A stretch of 64,000 bases of DNA from Streptomyces flavidovirens DSM 40150. Lineage in GTDB: Bacteria > Actinomycetota > Actinomycetes > Streptomycetales > Streptomycetaceae. The translations under genes were made by a program, and so were the position numbers. The notes under the pieces were generated by a model that saw only the letters and a list, made by a program, of their open reading frames with translations, did no database searches and was not told the DNA's origin. How positions within the stretch are numbered: position 1 is the first letter of the stretch; each line of letters begins with the position of its first letter. The stretch is from NCBI RefSeq assembly GCF_000429085.1, contig NZ_AUBE01000026.1, positions 1 through 64,000 of the forward strand, read 5' to 3'. This document shows positions 37,031-46,628 of this stretch, one piece after another.

Positions 37031-37065
37031 CATCAGCCCCCCGTCGGACAGACGGGGGGCTGATG
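37031..37065. terminator. Bidirectional terminator between ABC operon and DUF488 gene
   Basis: A perfect 15-bp stem, CATCAGCCCCCCGTC with its complement (37031-37045 and 37051-37065) and a 5-base loop, between two convergent genes. Confidence 0.9.
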
Positions 37066-37081
37066 CGTTTCCGGGCGACTG

Positions 37082-37441
37082 TCAGGCCAGCAGCAGCCGC
37101 CGCAGTACGGCGGTGTGGCTGCGGTCCGGGTCCTTGGCGGCGGTGAGCAGGGTGATCCGGCCGGCCCTCGCGAGCGTACGTACGTCCTCCAGGGCAGCGG
37201 CCGCTTCCGGGGAGGCGAGCTCGGACTCGTAACGGCGGCCGAACTCCTCGAACTCACCCGAAGGGCCGTGGTACCAGCGGCGCAGTTCCGCCGACGGAGT
37301 GAGGGCCCTGGGCCACTCGTCGACCTCCGCCGTCTCCTTGCTCAGACCGCGCGGCCACAGCCGGTCGACCAGCACGCGCGTCCCGTCATCGGCCGACGGC
37401 GGGTCGTACACCCTGCGCACACGGACATCAGGTTTCGTCAC
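37082..37441 (-). CDS. DUF488 family protein (YeaO-like)
   Basis: A protein of 119 residues. The signature VRRVYDPPSADDGTRVLVDR and LWPRGLSKE and the C-terminal RITLLTAAKDPDRSHTAVL are characteristic of DUF488/YeaO proteins. The function is unknown; the fold is predicted to be enzyme-like. The MFS gene lies just beyond (14 bases) on the same strand, so the two may be cotranscribed. Confidence 0.88.
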   Translation of the reverse strand: MTKPDVRVRRVYDPPSADDGTRVLVDRLWPRGLSKETAEVDEWPRALTPSAELRRWYHGPSGEFEEFGRRYESELASPEAAAALEDVRTLARAGRITLLTAAKDPDRSHTAVLRRLLLA

Positions 37442-37454
37442 GAGGACCAGCCTG

Positions 37455-38732
37455 CTACACCTTCCGGTCCCGTGCCGCGTACAGACCCACCACCAAGGCC
37501 GCCGCGCACACCCCCAGCATCAGCGTGATCGGCAGCGTCCAGCTTCCGGTCGCCTCGTACACCGCGCCCGCCGCCACCGGGCCCACCGCGGCCAGCAGGT
37601 AGCCCACCGTCTGCGCCATCCCCGACAGCCGGGCCGCGGTCACCGCGTCGCCCGAGCGGAGCACGATCAGCGTCAGCGCGAGACCGACCGCGCCGCCCTG
37701 GCCTACGCCGAGCACCGCCGACCACAGCCACGCGCCGGACATGGGGGCGATCATCAGACCGGCGTAACCGGCCGCGACCATGGTCGTGACCAGCACGATC
37801 AGCGGGCGCTGGCTGCGCATACGCCCTGCCAGCAGCGGCACACCGAACGCTCCCGCGACCTGGATGAGGTTGTTGAAGGCGAAGACCACACCGGCCGTGG
37901 AACGGCTCATTCCGTGGTCCGTGAAGATCGTCGGCAGCCAGGCGATCAGGACGTACGTCCACAGCGACTGCAGCCCCATGAAGAGCGTCACCTGCCACGC
38001 CAGCGCCGACCGCCACACGCTGCGGCCGCCGGTAGCCTCACCCTTCGGCGCCACCCGTACCTCGTGCCCCGTACGGCCACGGGCGATCAGTACCTGCGGC
38101 AGCCACGCCACGGCCGCGACCACGGCGAGCAGCGACCAGAACGCCAGCGACGCCTCCCAGCTCTCGCCGAACGCCTTCTCCAGCGGTACCGAAGCTGCCG
38201 CCGCGACCGTCGCCCCCGCGATCATCGCGCCGGTGTAGACCGACGTCATCGCGGCGGCCCTGTCCGGGAAGTCCCGCTTGATCAGGCCCGGCATCAGGAC
38301 GTTGAGCAGGGCGATCGCCAGGCCGATGACCAGGCTGCCGCCGTACAGCGTCGGCACAGTGGGCACCACCCGCACCACAATCCCCACGCCCAGCAGCAAC
38401 AGCGCGCAGAACAGCACCACTTCGGTGCCGAACCGCCGCCCCAGCCACGGCGCCACCATCGCCCCCACGCCGAGGAACAACACCGGCACCGACGTCACCA
38501 GACTGGTCGCCGTCGACGACAGCCCGAACGTCTCGCTGATCTCGCTCACCAGCGGCGAGGCGCTCGCCAGCGCCGCCCGCATGTTCACGGACGCCAGCAC
38601 GATCCCGGTCAGGAGCACCGCCGGACGGGCGAGCAACACCCGTCTCGCGGCGGCTCCTTGAGGCGACAGTCGTACGTCGGCCTCTGCGTCCAGGAGGAGT
38701 TGACCGGAATCCGGGCGTGACAAAGCAAGCAC
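37455..38732 (-). CDS. MFS transporter, CynX/NimT type
   Basis: A 12-helix major-facilitator protein of 425 residues from the GTG at 38732. The start is not certain, because the ribosome site is poor. Segments typical of the cyanate/nitroimidazole-transport (CynX/NimT) group are MRAALASASPLVSEISE, GLAIALLNVLMPGLIKRDF and the second-half GVVFAFNNLIQVAGAFGVP. The substrate is unknown. The GntR regulator immediately upstream on the same strand is probably its controller. The DUF488 gene follows closely. Confidence 0.85.
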   Translation of the reverse strand: MLALSRPDSGQLLLDAEADVRLSPQGAAARRVLLARPAVLLTGIVLASVNMRAALASASPLVSEISETFGLSSTATSLVTSVPVLFLGVGAMVAPWLGRRFGTEVVLFCALLLLGVGIVVRVVPTVPTLYGGSLVIGLAIALLNVLMPGLIKRDFPDRAAAMTSVYTGAMIAGATVAAAASVPLEKAFGESWEASLAFWSLLAVVAAVAWLPQVLIARGRTGHEVRVAPKGEATGGRSVWRSALAWQVTLFMGLQSLWTYVLIAWLPTIFTDHGMSRSTAGVVFAFNNLIQVAGAFGVPLLAGRMRSQRPLIVLVTTMVAAGYAGLMIAPMSGAWLWSAVLGVGQGGAVGLALTLIVLRSGDAVTAARLSGMAQTVGYLLAAVGPVAAGAVYEATGSWTLPITLMLGVCAAALVVGLYAARDRKV

Positions 38733-38746
38733 CTTTCGAGGGAGGA

Positions 38747-38784
38747 GTGTGAGTGAGGAGAAAAAGTGTGAGTGAGGAGAAAAG
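38747..38784. repeat. 19-bp tandem duplication
   Basis: GTGTGAGTGAGGAGAAAAA at 38747-38765 followed directly by GTGTGAGTGAGGAGAAAAG at 38766-38784, in the 68-base gap between the GntR gene end and the MFS start. Confidence 0.85.
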
Positions 38785-38800
38785 AGGACAGGAAGCCGGG

Positions 38801-39475
38801 TCAGCGGGTGATCAAAGCCGTCACCACATCGATCGGCACCTGGAGCACAGCCCGCGCGGCCCGTTCCGCCGCCGCCGGGTCACCCGCCTCGATCGCGTCG
38901 ATCAGCGCCCCGTGCGCCGCCAGGTCGATCGGCGGCATCTCCTGGTCACCGAGGGAGGTGACCAGCGTCTCGTGCACCTGAGCGGAGAAGAAGCGGTAGA
39001 CCTCGGTGAACGCGGCGTTGTGCGTCGCCTCGACGACACCGAGGTGGAAGGCCAGGTCGGCGTCGGCGGCCCGGTCCCCCTGCTCGTGCAGCTCGGCCAG
39101 GACGCGGCGCAGCGTACGCAGGTCCGCCTCGTCGCGGCGTACGGCCGCCAGCCTCGCCGCCTCGGCCTCCAGCGCGACCCGCAGCTCCAGTACGTCCAGT
39201 ACGTTCGCGTGCCGCATTCCGCGCAGCACCGCTGCCGGGTCGGCGGCCGAGCGTACGAACGTGCCGTTGCCCTGGCGCGATTCGAGGAGCCCGGCGTGCA
39301 CCAGAACACGCAGCGCCTCGCGCACGGTGTTGCGGCCGACGCCGAGCTGCCCGGCGAGCTCGTGCTCGGTGGGGATGCGGTCGCCGACGGCCCACTCGCC
39401 CTCGGCGAGCTGGGCCCGTAGCTGGTCCACGACGGTGTCCACGAGGGACTGCCGTCCCGCCGCCCGCAGCGCCAT
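38801..39475 (-). CDS. GntR/FadR-family transcriptional regulator
   Basis: A protein of 224 residues. The N-terminal winged helix has HELAGQLGVGRNTVREALRV; the C-terminal all-helical FCD effector domain contains LAFHLGVVEATHNAAFTEVY. Length is normal for FadR-type members, which respond to carboxylic acids. The MFS gene is directly downstream on the same strand, so it likely controls uptake or efflux of a small carboxylate. A TAGGAT -10 box lies about 80 bases upstream on the minus strand. Confidence 0.9.
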   Translation of the reverse strand: MALRAAGRQSLVDTVVDQLRAQLAEGEWAVGDRIPTEHELAGQLGVGRNTVREALRVLVHAGLLESRQGNGTFVRSAADPAAVLRGMRHANVLDVLELRVALEAEAARLAAVRRDEADLRTLRRVLAELHEQGDRAADADLAFHLGVVEATHNAAFTEVYRFFSAQVHETLVTSLGDQEMPPIDLAAHGALIDAIEAGDPAAAERAARAVLQVPIDVVTALITR

Positions 39476-39630
39476 GTCCGCCTCCGCTTTCTGCTTCCGC
39501 TTCCGTCCGCTTCCGTTCGCTGAACCACTTCCGATTCACCCGGTTGCCCAGTCATCCTACAACTCGAAAAAGAAGGTGACGCCGACCGCAAGGTCCAGGC
39601 ACACTGGGTGACGCACCACTCACGGGGGAG

Positions 39631-39668
39631 GAGTGTTGGCCGGTGACGTGCCGACCCGGCCAACACTC
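39631..39668 (-). terminator. Terminator after the HAD/serS operon
   Basis: A perfect 13-bp inverted repeat, GAGTGTTGGCCGG and its complement (39631-39643, 39656-39668), with a 12-base loop, 52 bases after the HAD stop. Confidence 0.75.
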
Positions 39669-39720
39669 GCCACCGGCAGAAGGCAGGCAGAAGACAGGCT
39701 GAAGCCGGCAGCAGCCGACT

Positions 39721-40551
39721 TCAGCCGCTCAGCAGCTGTTCCAGGACGACCGCGATGCCGTCGTGGTCATTGGACGCCGTGATCTCGTGCGCCACGGCCT
39801 TCAGTTCGTCGTGCGCGTTGGCCATCGCCACGCCGTGCGCCGCCCAGCCGAACATCGGGATGTCGTTCGGCATGTCCCCGAACGCGATCGTTTCCGAGGC
39901 CTTGAGCCCCAGCCGCCGCGCCGCCAGCGACAGGCCCGTCGCCTTGCTCAGCCCCAGCGGGAGGAGCTCCACCACGCCCGGACCCGCCATGACCACGTCC
40001 ACGAGACTGCCGACCGTCTGGCGGGCGACCCGCGCCAGCTCGTCGTCGTCCAGGTCGGGGTGCTGGATGTAGACCTTGTTCAGCGGCGCCGACCACAGGT
40101 CGGACGGGTCGTCGAGGGCCACGTACGGAAGCGGGCCTTCCTGCACCCGGTAGCCCACCCCGACCAGCACCTCGCCGTCCAGACCGTCGCGGCTCGCGGC
40201 GAGCGCCAGCGGGCCGGTCTCCGCCTCGATCTTGGCGAGCGCCAGCCCGGCCAGCTGCCGGTCCAGCGTCACCGACGTCAGCAGCCGCTTGTCACCGGCG
40301 TGGTAGACCTGTGCGCCCTGGCCGCAGACCGCGAGGCCCTCGTAACCGAGATCGTCCAGGATGTGCCGGGTCCACGGAACCGAGCGGCCGGTGACGACGA
40401 TGTGGGCCGCGCCCGCCGCCGTGGCGGCGGCGAGCGCTTCGCGCGTACGGGCCGAGACCGTGTCGTCGGAGCGCAGCAGCGTCCCGTCGAGGTCGGTCGC
40501 GACAAGCTTGTACGGGAAGGGGCCGGGGAACAGACCGGTGGCGGTGCTCAC
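39721..40551 (-). CDS. Cof-type HAD phosphatase
   Basis: A protein of 276 residues from the GTG at 40551. It overlaps the serS stop by four bases (GTGA), so it is translated from the serS transcript. HAD motif I is [14 protein letters not shown], the lysine in LGLSKATGL and motif [15 protein letters not shown]. It is similar in type to the gene at 25656. Cytoplasmic; substrate unknown. A strong hairpin follows. Confidence 0.88.
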   Translation of the reverse strand: MSTATGLFPGPFPYKLVATDLDGTLLRSDDTVSARTREALAAATAAGAAHIVVTGRSVPWTRHILDDLGYEGLAVCGQGAQVYHAGDKRLLTSVTLDRQLAGLALAKIEAETGPLALAASRDGLDGEVLVGVGYRVQEGPLPYVALDDPSDLWSAPLNKVYIQHPDLDDDELARVARQTVGSLVDVVMAGPGVVELLPLGLSKATGLSLAARRLGLKASETIAFGDMPNDIPMFGWAAHGVAMANAHDELKAVAHEITASNDHDGIAVVLEQLLSG

Positions 40552-41825
40552 TTGGAGAGGGGCTCCAGGATCTCTCGTCCCCCGAGGTACGGACGCAGCA
40601 CTTCCGGCACCCGCACCGAACCGTCCGCCTGCTGGTGGTTCTCCAAGATCGCCACGATCGTGCGCGGTACGGCGCACAGCGTGCCGTTCAGCGTCGCGAG
40701 CGGCTGCACCTTCTTTCCGTCGCGCATCCGGATCGACAGCCGGCGCGACTGGAACTCCAGGCAGTTCGACGCGGACGTCAGCTCGCGGTACTTGCCCTGC
40801 GTCGGGATCCACGCCTCGCAGTCGAACTTGCGCGAGGCCGAGGAGCCCAGGTCACCACTGGCCACGTCGATCACCTGGAACGGCAGCTCCAGCGACGACA
40901 GCCACTGCTTCTCCCACGCCAGCAGCCGGTCCAGCTCCGCCTCGGAGTCCGCCGGGTCGACGTACGAGAACATCTCGACCTTGTCGAACTGGTGCACCCG
41001 GAAGATGCCACGGGTGTCCTTCCCGTACGTACCGGCCTCGCGCCGGAAGCAGGGCGAGAAACCGGCGTACCGCAGCGGCAGCTTGTCCGCGTCGATGATC
41101 TCGTCCATGTGGTACGCCGCGAGGGGGACCTCGGAGGTGCCGACCAGGTAGTAGTCGTCCTTCTCCAGGTGGTACACGTTCTCGGCGGCCTGGCCGAGGA
41201 AGCCCGTGCCCTCCATGGCGCGGGGCCGGACCAGCGCGGGCGTCAGCATGGGGACCAGGCCGGCGTCGGTGGCCTGCGCGATCGCCGCGTTGACGAGGGC
41301 GAGTTCGAGGAGCGCGCCGATGCCGGTCAGGTAGTAGAAGCGCGAGCCGGACACCTTGGCGCCGCGCTCGACGTCGATCGCGCCGAGCGCCTCACCGAGC
41401 TCCAGGTGGTCCTTGGGCTCGAAGCCCTCGGCCGCGAAGTCGCGCGGGGCGCCGATCGTCTCGCGTACGACGAAGTCTTCCTCGCCGCCGACAGGGACGT
41501 CGGGGTGGACGATGTTGCCGAGCTGGAGCAGCAGCCGCTTGGACTCCTCGGCGGCCTTGTCCTGTTCGGCGTCGGCGGCCTTGACGGCGGCGGAGAGTTC
41601 GCCGGCCTTCTTCAGCAGCTCGGCCTTCTCGTCGCCGGAGGCCCTCGGGATGAGTTTGCCGAGCGACTTCTGCTCGGAGCGGAGTTCGTCGAAGCGGACG
41701 CCGGACGACCTGCGCCGTTCGTCGGCGGAGAGGAGGGCGTCGACGAGGGCGACGTCCTCTCCACGGGCGCGCTGGGAGGCGCGAACACGGTCGGGGTCCT
41801 CACGGAGCAGGCGAAGGTCAATCAC
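40548..41825 (-). CDS. serS: Seryl-tRNA synthetase
   Basis: A class II aminoacyl-tRNA synthetase of 425 residues from the GTG at 41825. An N-terminal helical arm (about 30-110, [20 protein letters not shown]) precedes the catalytic domain. Motif 2 is [20 protein letters not shown] with [11 protein letters not shown], motif 3 ends in the [19 protein letters not shown] region. It charges tRNA-Ser and tRNA-Sec with serine. It is cotranscribed with the HAD gene; the promoter lies in a large gap upstream that contains DnaA boxes. Confidence 0.96.
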   Translation of the reverse strand: MIDLRLLREDPDRVRASQRARGEDVALVDALLSADERRRSSGVRFDELRSEQKSLGKLIPRASGDEKAELLKKAGELSAAVKAADAEQDKAAEESKRLLLQLGNIVHPDVPVGGEEDFVVRETIGAPRDFAAEGFEPKDHLELGEALGAIDVERGAKVSGSRFYYLTGIGALLELALVNAAIAQATDAGLVPMLTPALVRPRAMEGTGFLGQAAENVYHLEKDDYYLVGTSEVPLAAYHMDEIIDADKLPLRYAGFSPCFRREAGTYGKDTRGIFRVHQFDKVEMFSYVDPADSEAELDRLLAWEKQWLSSLELPFQVIDVASGDLGSSASRKFDCEAWIPTQGKYRELTSASNCLEFQSRRLSIRMRDGKKVQPLATLNGTLCAVPRTIVAILENHQQADGSVRVPEVLRPYLGGREILEPLSK

Positions 41826-42399
41826 CCCACCAGGCTACCTGCGACCGCTTCCGCCGATCGACTTGATATCGCATTGCGTGGCGCTTTGCCCGTAATGCCC
41901 AAATTGGGAATGGTGAAGGGCGGCCGCTCCGGAGCCTGCGGCGCACGTCAATAAAACAGGCACTATTCCCTGAAACAGGGCACTTTCCGGGCATCCCCTT
42001 GACGCTTTTTCCTTGCGGGAAGCGGGAGTTGGCGACCGTGTTGTCCACAGGAATGGGCGGGCCCGGTGACTTATCCACAGGCTGTGCGAAAGATCTGTGG
42101 ATGCCGGAGGAGATCATTCCGAAAGGCGCGTGAAGGGCGAGTGATTCCCGGTTCAAACCCCCTTCACACGCTCATTCGGGTGGGAATTACTCGCTCTAAA
42201 GAGTTGATCAATGGAATTGGGGTGACAGGGCCCGACCTGCCGCCCTGTGAACGGAAGAGAGCCCTCTGAGCAGATTTGTCGACGATGTCGGGTTGCGTTG
42301 TCGACTTGTCCCCAGGTCGAGAAGCGCGCCTGTGGACAACTTCTGTGGATAACTTTGAATCTCCAGGCAGGACCAGCCACCGGAGCACGCAGGGGCCCG
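41826..42399. other. 574-bp intergenic region with a DnaA-box cluster
   Basis: No gene is evident. The region separates serS from pheA (both minus strand) and is AT-richer than the surroundings. It contains six DnaA-box-like 9-mers, listed separately, plus the serS promoter. Confidence 0.7.
42041..42352. promoter_or_regulatory. Cluster of six DnaA boxes
   Basis: Four perfect boxes: TTGTCCACA at 42041 (+), TTATCCACA at 42071 (+), TTGTCCACA at 42331-42339 (-), and TTATCCACA at 42344-42352 (-). Two weaker ones: GCATCCACA at 42096-42104 (-) and TTGTCCCCA at 42306 (+). The inward orientation is roughly symmetric (plus on the left, minus on the right). Confidence 0.88.
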
Positions 42400-43335
42400 T
42401 CAGGCCCGCCCGTCCTGGCTCCGCGCCAGCCAGTCGGCGGCCGCCACGAACTCCGCGTCCGAGGTGCCCGGCCGCAGCGCCCGCACGTCCTCGACCGCCA
42501 CACCGGCCCGCGGATACGACCCGAGGAACCGCACCTTCGGGCAGATCCGCTTCAGCCCCATCAGCGCCTCGCCCACCCGCCGGTCCGAGATATGGCCCTC
42601 GGCGTCCACGGCGAAGCAGTAATTGCCGATACCCGCACCGGTCGGCCGCGACTGGATCAGCATCAGGTTGACCCCGCGCACCGCGAACTCCTGGAGCAGT
42701 TCGAGCAGTGCGCCAGGGTGGTCGTCGCCCAGCCAGAGGACCACCGACGTCTTGTCCGCCCCGGTCGGCGCCGCCGGCCGCGCGGGCCGCCCCACCAGCA
42801 CGAAGCGCGTCTGCGCGTTCACCGCGTCATGGATCTCCGTGACGAGCGGCTCCAGGCCGTACTTCGCCGCCGCGAACTCACCCGCGAAGGCCGCGTCGTA
42901 CCGGCCCTCCTGCACCAGCCGCGCGCCGTCCGCGTTGGAGGCGGCCGATTCCCACAGCGCGTCCGGCAGGTTCGCCCCCATCCAGTTGCGCACCTGCGGC
43001 TGGGCGGCGGGGTGCGCGGTGACCGTCTTGATGTCGGAGAGCTTCGTGCCGGGACGCACCAGCAGCGCGAAGCTGATCGACAGCAGCACCTCGCGGTAGA
43101 TCATCAGCGGTTCACCCGACGCCAGCTCGTCGAGGGTGGCGGTGATCCCGCCCTCGACGGAGTTCTCGATCGGTACGAGCGCGGCCGCCGCCTCACCGTT
43201 GCGCACGGCGTCGAGTGCGGCCGGTACGGACACCATCGGGACGAGTTCCCGGGTGGCGGCCTCAGGGAGCGTACGGAGGGCGACCTCGGTGAAGGTGCCT
43301 TCGGGACCGAGATAGGCATAGCGCGTTGCCGACAT
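42400..43335 (-). CDS. pheA: Prephenate dehydratase
   Basis: A protein of 311 residues from the ATG at 43335 (AAGGTGA upstream). The dehydratase domain includes YLGPEGTFTEVAL, PIENSVEGGI and the catalytic motif TRFVLVG. The C-terminal ACT domain (about 200-285) has PGALLELLQEFAVRGVNLM and IQSRPTG, the phenylalanine-binding elements. It converts prephenate to phenylpyruvate in phenylalanine synthesis and is inhibited by phenylalanine. A monofunctional enzyme, not fused to chorismate mutase. Cytoplasmic. Confidence 0.95.
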   Translation of the reverse strand: MSATRYAYLGPEGTFTEVALRTLPEAATRELVPMVSVPAALDAVRNGEAAAALVPIENSVEGGITATLDELASGEPLMIYREVLLSISFALLVRPGTKLSDIKTVTAHPAAQPQVRNWMGANLPDALWESAASNADGARLVQEGRYDAAFAGEFAAAKYGLEPLVTEIHDAVNAQTRFVLVGRPARPAAPTGADKTSVVLWLGDDHPGALLELLQEFAVRGVNLMLIQSRPTGAGIGNYCFAVDAEGHISDRRVGEALMGLKRICPKVRFLGSYPRAGVAVEDVRALRPGTSDAEFVAAADWLARSQDGRA

Positions 43336-43390
43336 ACGGTCACCTTAATGCGCCGTACGGGAGGGCCGTGCGGAACGCGGACCGCGGCTG

Positions 43391-44674
43391 TCAGGACTCC
43401 AGGAGCCGCTGTCCCACGTATTCGCCGTCCCGCGCCCCGCCCGGCACCGCGAACAGCCCGCTCGCCTCGTGCCGGATGAACGGCGAGAGCGCGTCCCCCC
43501 GGTCGAGCTTGCGCTGCACCGGCACGAAGCCGCGCAGCGGGTCCGCCTGCCAGCAGACGAAGAGCAGTCCCGCGTCGGGCGTGCCGTCCGCACCGATCCC
43601 GTCGTGGTACGAGAACGGCCGTCGCAGCATCGCCGCGCCGCCGTTCTGTTCGGGCGCGGAGATACGGGCGTGGGCGTTCGACGGGATGACCAGCTTGCCG
43701 TCCGGACCGGTCTTGTCCAGGTCGAGCTCGGTGGTCTCGCTGCCGCCTGTCAGGGGGGCTCCGTCGCTCTTCTTCCGTCCGATGACCTTTTCCTGTGCGC
43801 CGCGCGCGAGTTTCTCCCAGTCGTCGAGGAGCATCCGGATGCGGCGTACGACGGCGTACGAGCCGCCCGCCATCCACTCGGGTCCCTCGGCTCCCCCGTC
43901 GGCCGGTACGAAGATCCGCTGGTCGAAGTCGGCGTCGGACGGTTTGGGGTTGCCCGTGCCGTCGATCTGTCCCATCAGGTTGCGGGCGGTCATGGGCTGT
44001 GCGGTCGCGCCCGGGGAACGGTTGAAACCGTTCATCTGCCACCGCACCCGGGCGGCGTCGCCCGCCTCGCGCTGGATGGTGCGCAGGGCGTGGAAGGCGA
44101 CCAGTGCGTCGTCGGCGCCGATCTGCACCCACAGGTCGCCGTTGCTGCGCCGTGCGTCGAGGTGGTCGGAGGAGAAGTCGGGCAGCGGGTCGAGGGCGGC
44201 GGGGCGCCGGCCGTTCAGTCCCGTACGGCCGAAGAAGGTGCGGCCGAAGCCGAAGGTGACGGTCAGCGAGGAGGGTCCGGCGTCCAGCGCCACGCCCGTG
44301 TCGGTGTCTCCGAGCGGCTCGCCGGCCATCATCGTGCGTGCGGCGGCCGACCAGCGGCGCAGCAGCGCCGCGGCCTCTTTGCGTCCGGCGCCGGGTGCGA
44401 GGTCGAAGGCGATGAGGTGGCCGCGGGCCTGGAGGGGGGTGGTGATGCCGGCCTGGTGCTCGCCGTGGAAGGGGGCGGCGGTCGAGCCGACGGACGCCAG
44501 CGCCTTGGCGTCCGGGGAGGCGCCGGAGCCGGCGGCCGCGGCGTACACGCCCGCGCCGCCGGCGCCGCCGAGCACGAGGCCGGCGGCGCCGCCCGCGCCC
44601 GCGGCGGCGAGCAGCCGCCTCCTTGAGATGTCGGTGTCGCTCACGCCGTTGTCTCTCACGCCGTTGTCGCTCAC
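43391..44674 (-). CDS. Tat-exported Dyp-type haem peroxidase (DtpA-like)
   Basis: A protein of 427 residues if it starts at the GTG at 44674; in-frame GTGs at 44659 and 44644 lie in a 15-bp triple repeat. A twin-arginine signal SRRRLLAAAGAGGAAG is followed by mature sequence with the DyP motif GQIDGTGNPK (distal Asp) and NAHARISAPE (proximal His), then LRRPFSYHDG. It matches A-type DyP peroxidases such as DtpA of S. lividans, described as taking part in copper-dependent GlxA maturation. It oxidises substrates with hydrogen peroxide outside the membrane. The gene follows the CopC-CopD fusion with a gap of five bases, so it belongs to the copper operon. Confidence 0.88.
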   Translation of the reverse strand: MSDNGVRDNGVSDTDISRRRLLAAAGAGGAAGLVLGGAGGAGVYAAAAGSGASPDAKALASVGSTAAPFHGEHQAGITTPLQARGHLIAFDLAPGAGRKEAAALLRRWSAAARTMMAGEPLGDTDTGVALDAGPSSLTVTFGFGRTFFGRTGLNGRRPAALDPLPDFSSDHLDARRSNGDLWVQIGADDALVAFHALRTIQREAGDAARVRWQMNGFNRSPGATAQPMTARNLMGQIDGTGNPKPSDADFDQRIFVPADGGAEGPEWMAGGSYAVVRRIRMLLDDWEKLARGAQEKVIGRKKSDGAPLTGGSETTELDLDKTGPDGKLVIPSNAHARISAPEQNGGAAMLRRPFSYHDGIGADGTPDAGLLFVCWQADPLRGFVPVQRKLDRGDALSPFIRHEASGLFAVPGGARDGEYVGQRLLES

Positions 44675-44679
44675 GCCGG

Positions 44680-46614
44680 TCAGCCGATCTTCACGTTCTT
44701 CTTGACGGTCACTTGGTCGATGTCGGAGGTCCGTACGGTCACTTCGACCTCCCACGTCCCCGGCATGGGGATCTGCACCCCGTTCGCGCGCCAGTGTCCG
44801 GTGGCGATGCGGGCGGGGGTGGCGGGCAGCGGCCCGATCTCCTTGTCGTTGTTGGTGAACGCGACCTTCACTTCGGGTGCGTCCATGGCACGCCCGTTGG
44901 GCCGCTCCAGCCGGAGGTTCAGGGTGTTGCTGCCCGAGCGCGCGGGGTCGAGCTCGACCCTGGCGGTGCCCTTGCCGTCCTCGCCGCCCGTGTCGAAGGG
45001 GATACGGACGTCGACCGGGTCCGCGGGGGCGGCGGTGGCCGTCCCGCCGTTCCCGGCCTCCTTCTCCTCGGTGCGTCCGGGTTCGGTGCTGGTCAGTACG
45101 GTCGTCACGGCCAGCAGCACCACGGCGACCGCGGTCTCCGCGAGCACGGAGCGCCGCAGCCCGAGCCGCTGGGGGTCGGCGTCCCGTACCCGCTTGACGC
45201 GTGCGGTGGCCACCGCGGCCCTCTGCCGGGCGAGCTGGGCGGCCCGCGCGGGGTCCTCGGGCACGGTGACGGGCTCGGGCTCCTCGGCGGGCGCGGCGGT
45301 CCCCGTCCCCGTCCGCTCCTCCTGCTCCGCCTGCTCCTCCTCGGACGCCGCGTTCTCGGCCAGCCGCCCGGTCCAGCGCCGCGAGAGCCACGCGATGCCG
45401 ACGAGGACGGCGACGAGGCCGATCTTGACGAGCAGTAGCTGCCCGTACGCCGTCCCGGTCAGCGCCGACCAGGACCCGACCTGCCGCCATGCCTGGTAGG
45501 TCCCGGTCACCGCGACCACGGCGACGCTCGCGAAGGCGAGGCGGGAGAACTTCCGTACGGCGGTACGTTCGAGTCCCGGCACCCGGTAGAGCGCGATGAG
45601 CAGCGCGGCCAGGCCGCCCAGCCAGGTCGCGGCGGCCAGCAGGTGCAGTACGTCGACGGGCATCGCGATGCCGGGCTGGAGGCCGGTCGACGCGTGCTCG
45701 GAGAGCGCCCAGGTGGCCGCGATGCCGGCGGCCAGGACCGCGCCGCCGAGGGCGAGCCCGAAGGTGAGGTCCTTTTTCTCGCTCTCCTGTTTCTCGTCCA
45801 GCGGGGTGTCCCTCTTCGCGTACGCGCCGAACAGTACGGCGACGAAGAGCGCGGCCGCGCCGAGCAGCAGCAGCCGTGAGACGAGTGAGGCCCCGGTCTT
45901 GGTCTCCAGTACGGCTTTGAGCCCGCTCAGGTCGAAGGCGTCCGCGAGTTTTCCCGACCCGGTGTAGGGGGCGCGCAGCAGCAGCATCGCCAGTGTCGAC
46001 GCGGTGAGGGTGATCCAGCCCTGTACGACGAGGCGCTGGAGGGGCCGTTGTGCGGCGCCGCGCTGCCAGCAGGCGAGGACGAAGGCTGCTCCGCCGACGA
46101 GCAGGATGAAGCCGGCGTACGCGGTGTAGCGGGCGATGCCGTAGAGGGCGCCGACGAGGCCGCCGCCCGCGGGCTGTTCGGGCAGGGCGACGGTGGTCTT
46201 GGAGGGGGCGCCGATGGAGAAGGTGAAGGCGCCGGAGATGGGGTGGCTGTCGGCGGAGACGGCCTGCCAGGCGACGGTGTACGTGCCGTCGGGCAGTCCG
46301 GTGTGCAGGGGAACGGCGTACTGGACGACGCTGCCGCTGCTCATGTCGCGTACTTGACCGGTGTCGGAGCGTTTGCCGCTGGGTTGCAGGACGCGGATCG
46401 AGTCGTCCCCGAGAGCGATCTTTTCGGAGAACGTGAGGGTGATCTGTCTGGGCGCGGTGGCGACGACCGCCCCGTCCTTCGGGTCGCTTCCCGTGAGCGC
46501 GGCGTGCGCGGACGCGGGTGCGGCTCCTGCGAGCAGTGTGCCGAGGAGTGCCGTGGTGATGAGCAGCAGCCTGATCACTGCGGCTGCTCCGAAGCGCGGG
46601 GCGGTTGCCGGCAT
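44680..46614 (-). CDS. CopC-CopD fusion, copper resistance/uptake protein
   Basis: A protein of 644 residues. After a signal peptide ending ASA, the mature chain begins with His37 (HAALTGSDP), the copper-binding N-terminal His of CopC; a second ligand is His124 in SADSHPISG. Residues 36-135 are the CopC domain. A CopD membrane region with about eight helices spans roughly 150-430. The C-terminal part is an extracytoplasmic beta domain with LERPNGRAM and VAFTNNDKEIG. The protein binds copper outside the membrane and probably transfers it inward or to enzymes. The gene is in an operon with YcnI, Sco, PCuAC and DyP genes. Confidence 0.9.
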   Translation of the reverse strand: MPATAPRFGAAAVIRLLLITTALLGTLLAGAAPASAHAALTGSDPKDGAVVATAPRQITLTFSEKIALGDDSIRVLQPSGKRSDTGQVRDMSSGSVVQYAVPLHTGLPDGTYTVAWQAVSADSHPISGAFTFSIGAPSKTTVALPEQPAGGGLVGALYGIARYTAYAGFILLVGGAAFVLACWQRGAAQRPLQRLVVQGWITLTASTLAMLLLRAPYTGSGKLADAFDLSGLKAVLETKTGASLVSRLLLLGAAALFVAVLFGAYAKRDTPLDEKQESEKKDLTFGLALGGAVLAAGIAATWALSEHASTGLQPGIAMPVDVLHLLAAATWLGGLAALLIALYRVPGLERTAVRKFSRLAFASVAVVAVTGTYQAWRQVGSWSALTGTAYGQLLLVKIGLVAVLVGIAWLSRRWTGRLAENAASEEEQAEQEERTGTGTAAPAEEPEPVTVPEDPARAAQLARQRAAVATARVKRVRDADPQRLGLRRSVLAETAVAVVLLAVTTVLTSTEPGRTEEKEAGNGGTATAAPADPVDVRIPFDTGGEDGKGTARVELDPARSGSNTLNLRLERPNGRAMDAPEVKVAFTNNDKEIGPLPATPARIATGHWRANGVQIPMPGTWEVEVTVRTSDIDQVTVKKNVKIG

Positions 46615-46628
46615 GGTGGGTCAGTCCC

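Noticed and set aside
43469-44626. A plus-strand frame opposite the DyP peroxidase gene
   Set aside because: The DyP motifs and Tat signal on the minus strand leave no doubt; the opposite frame has no homology features.
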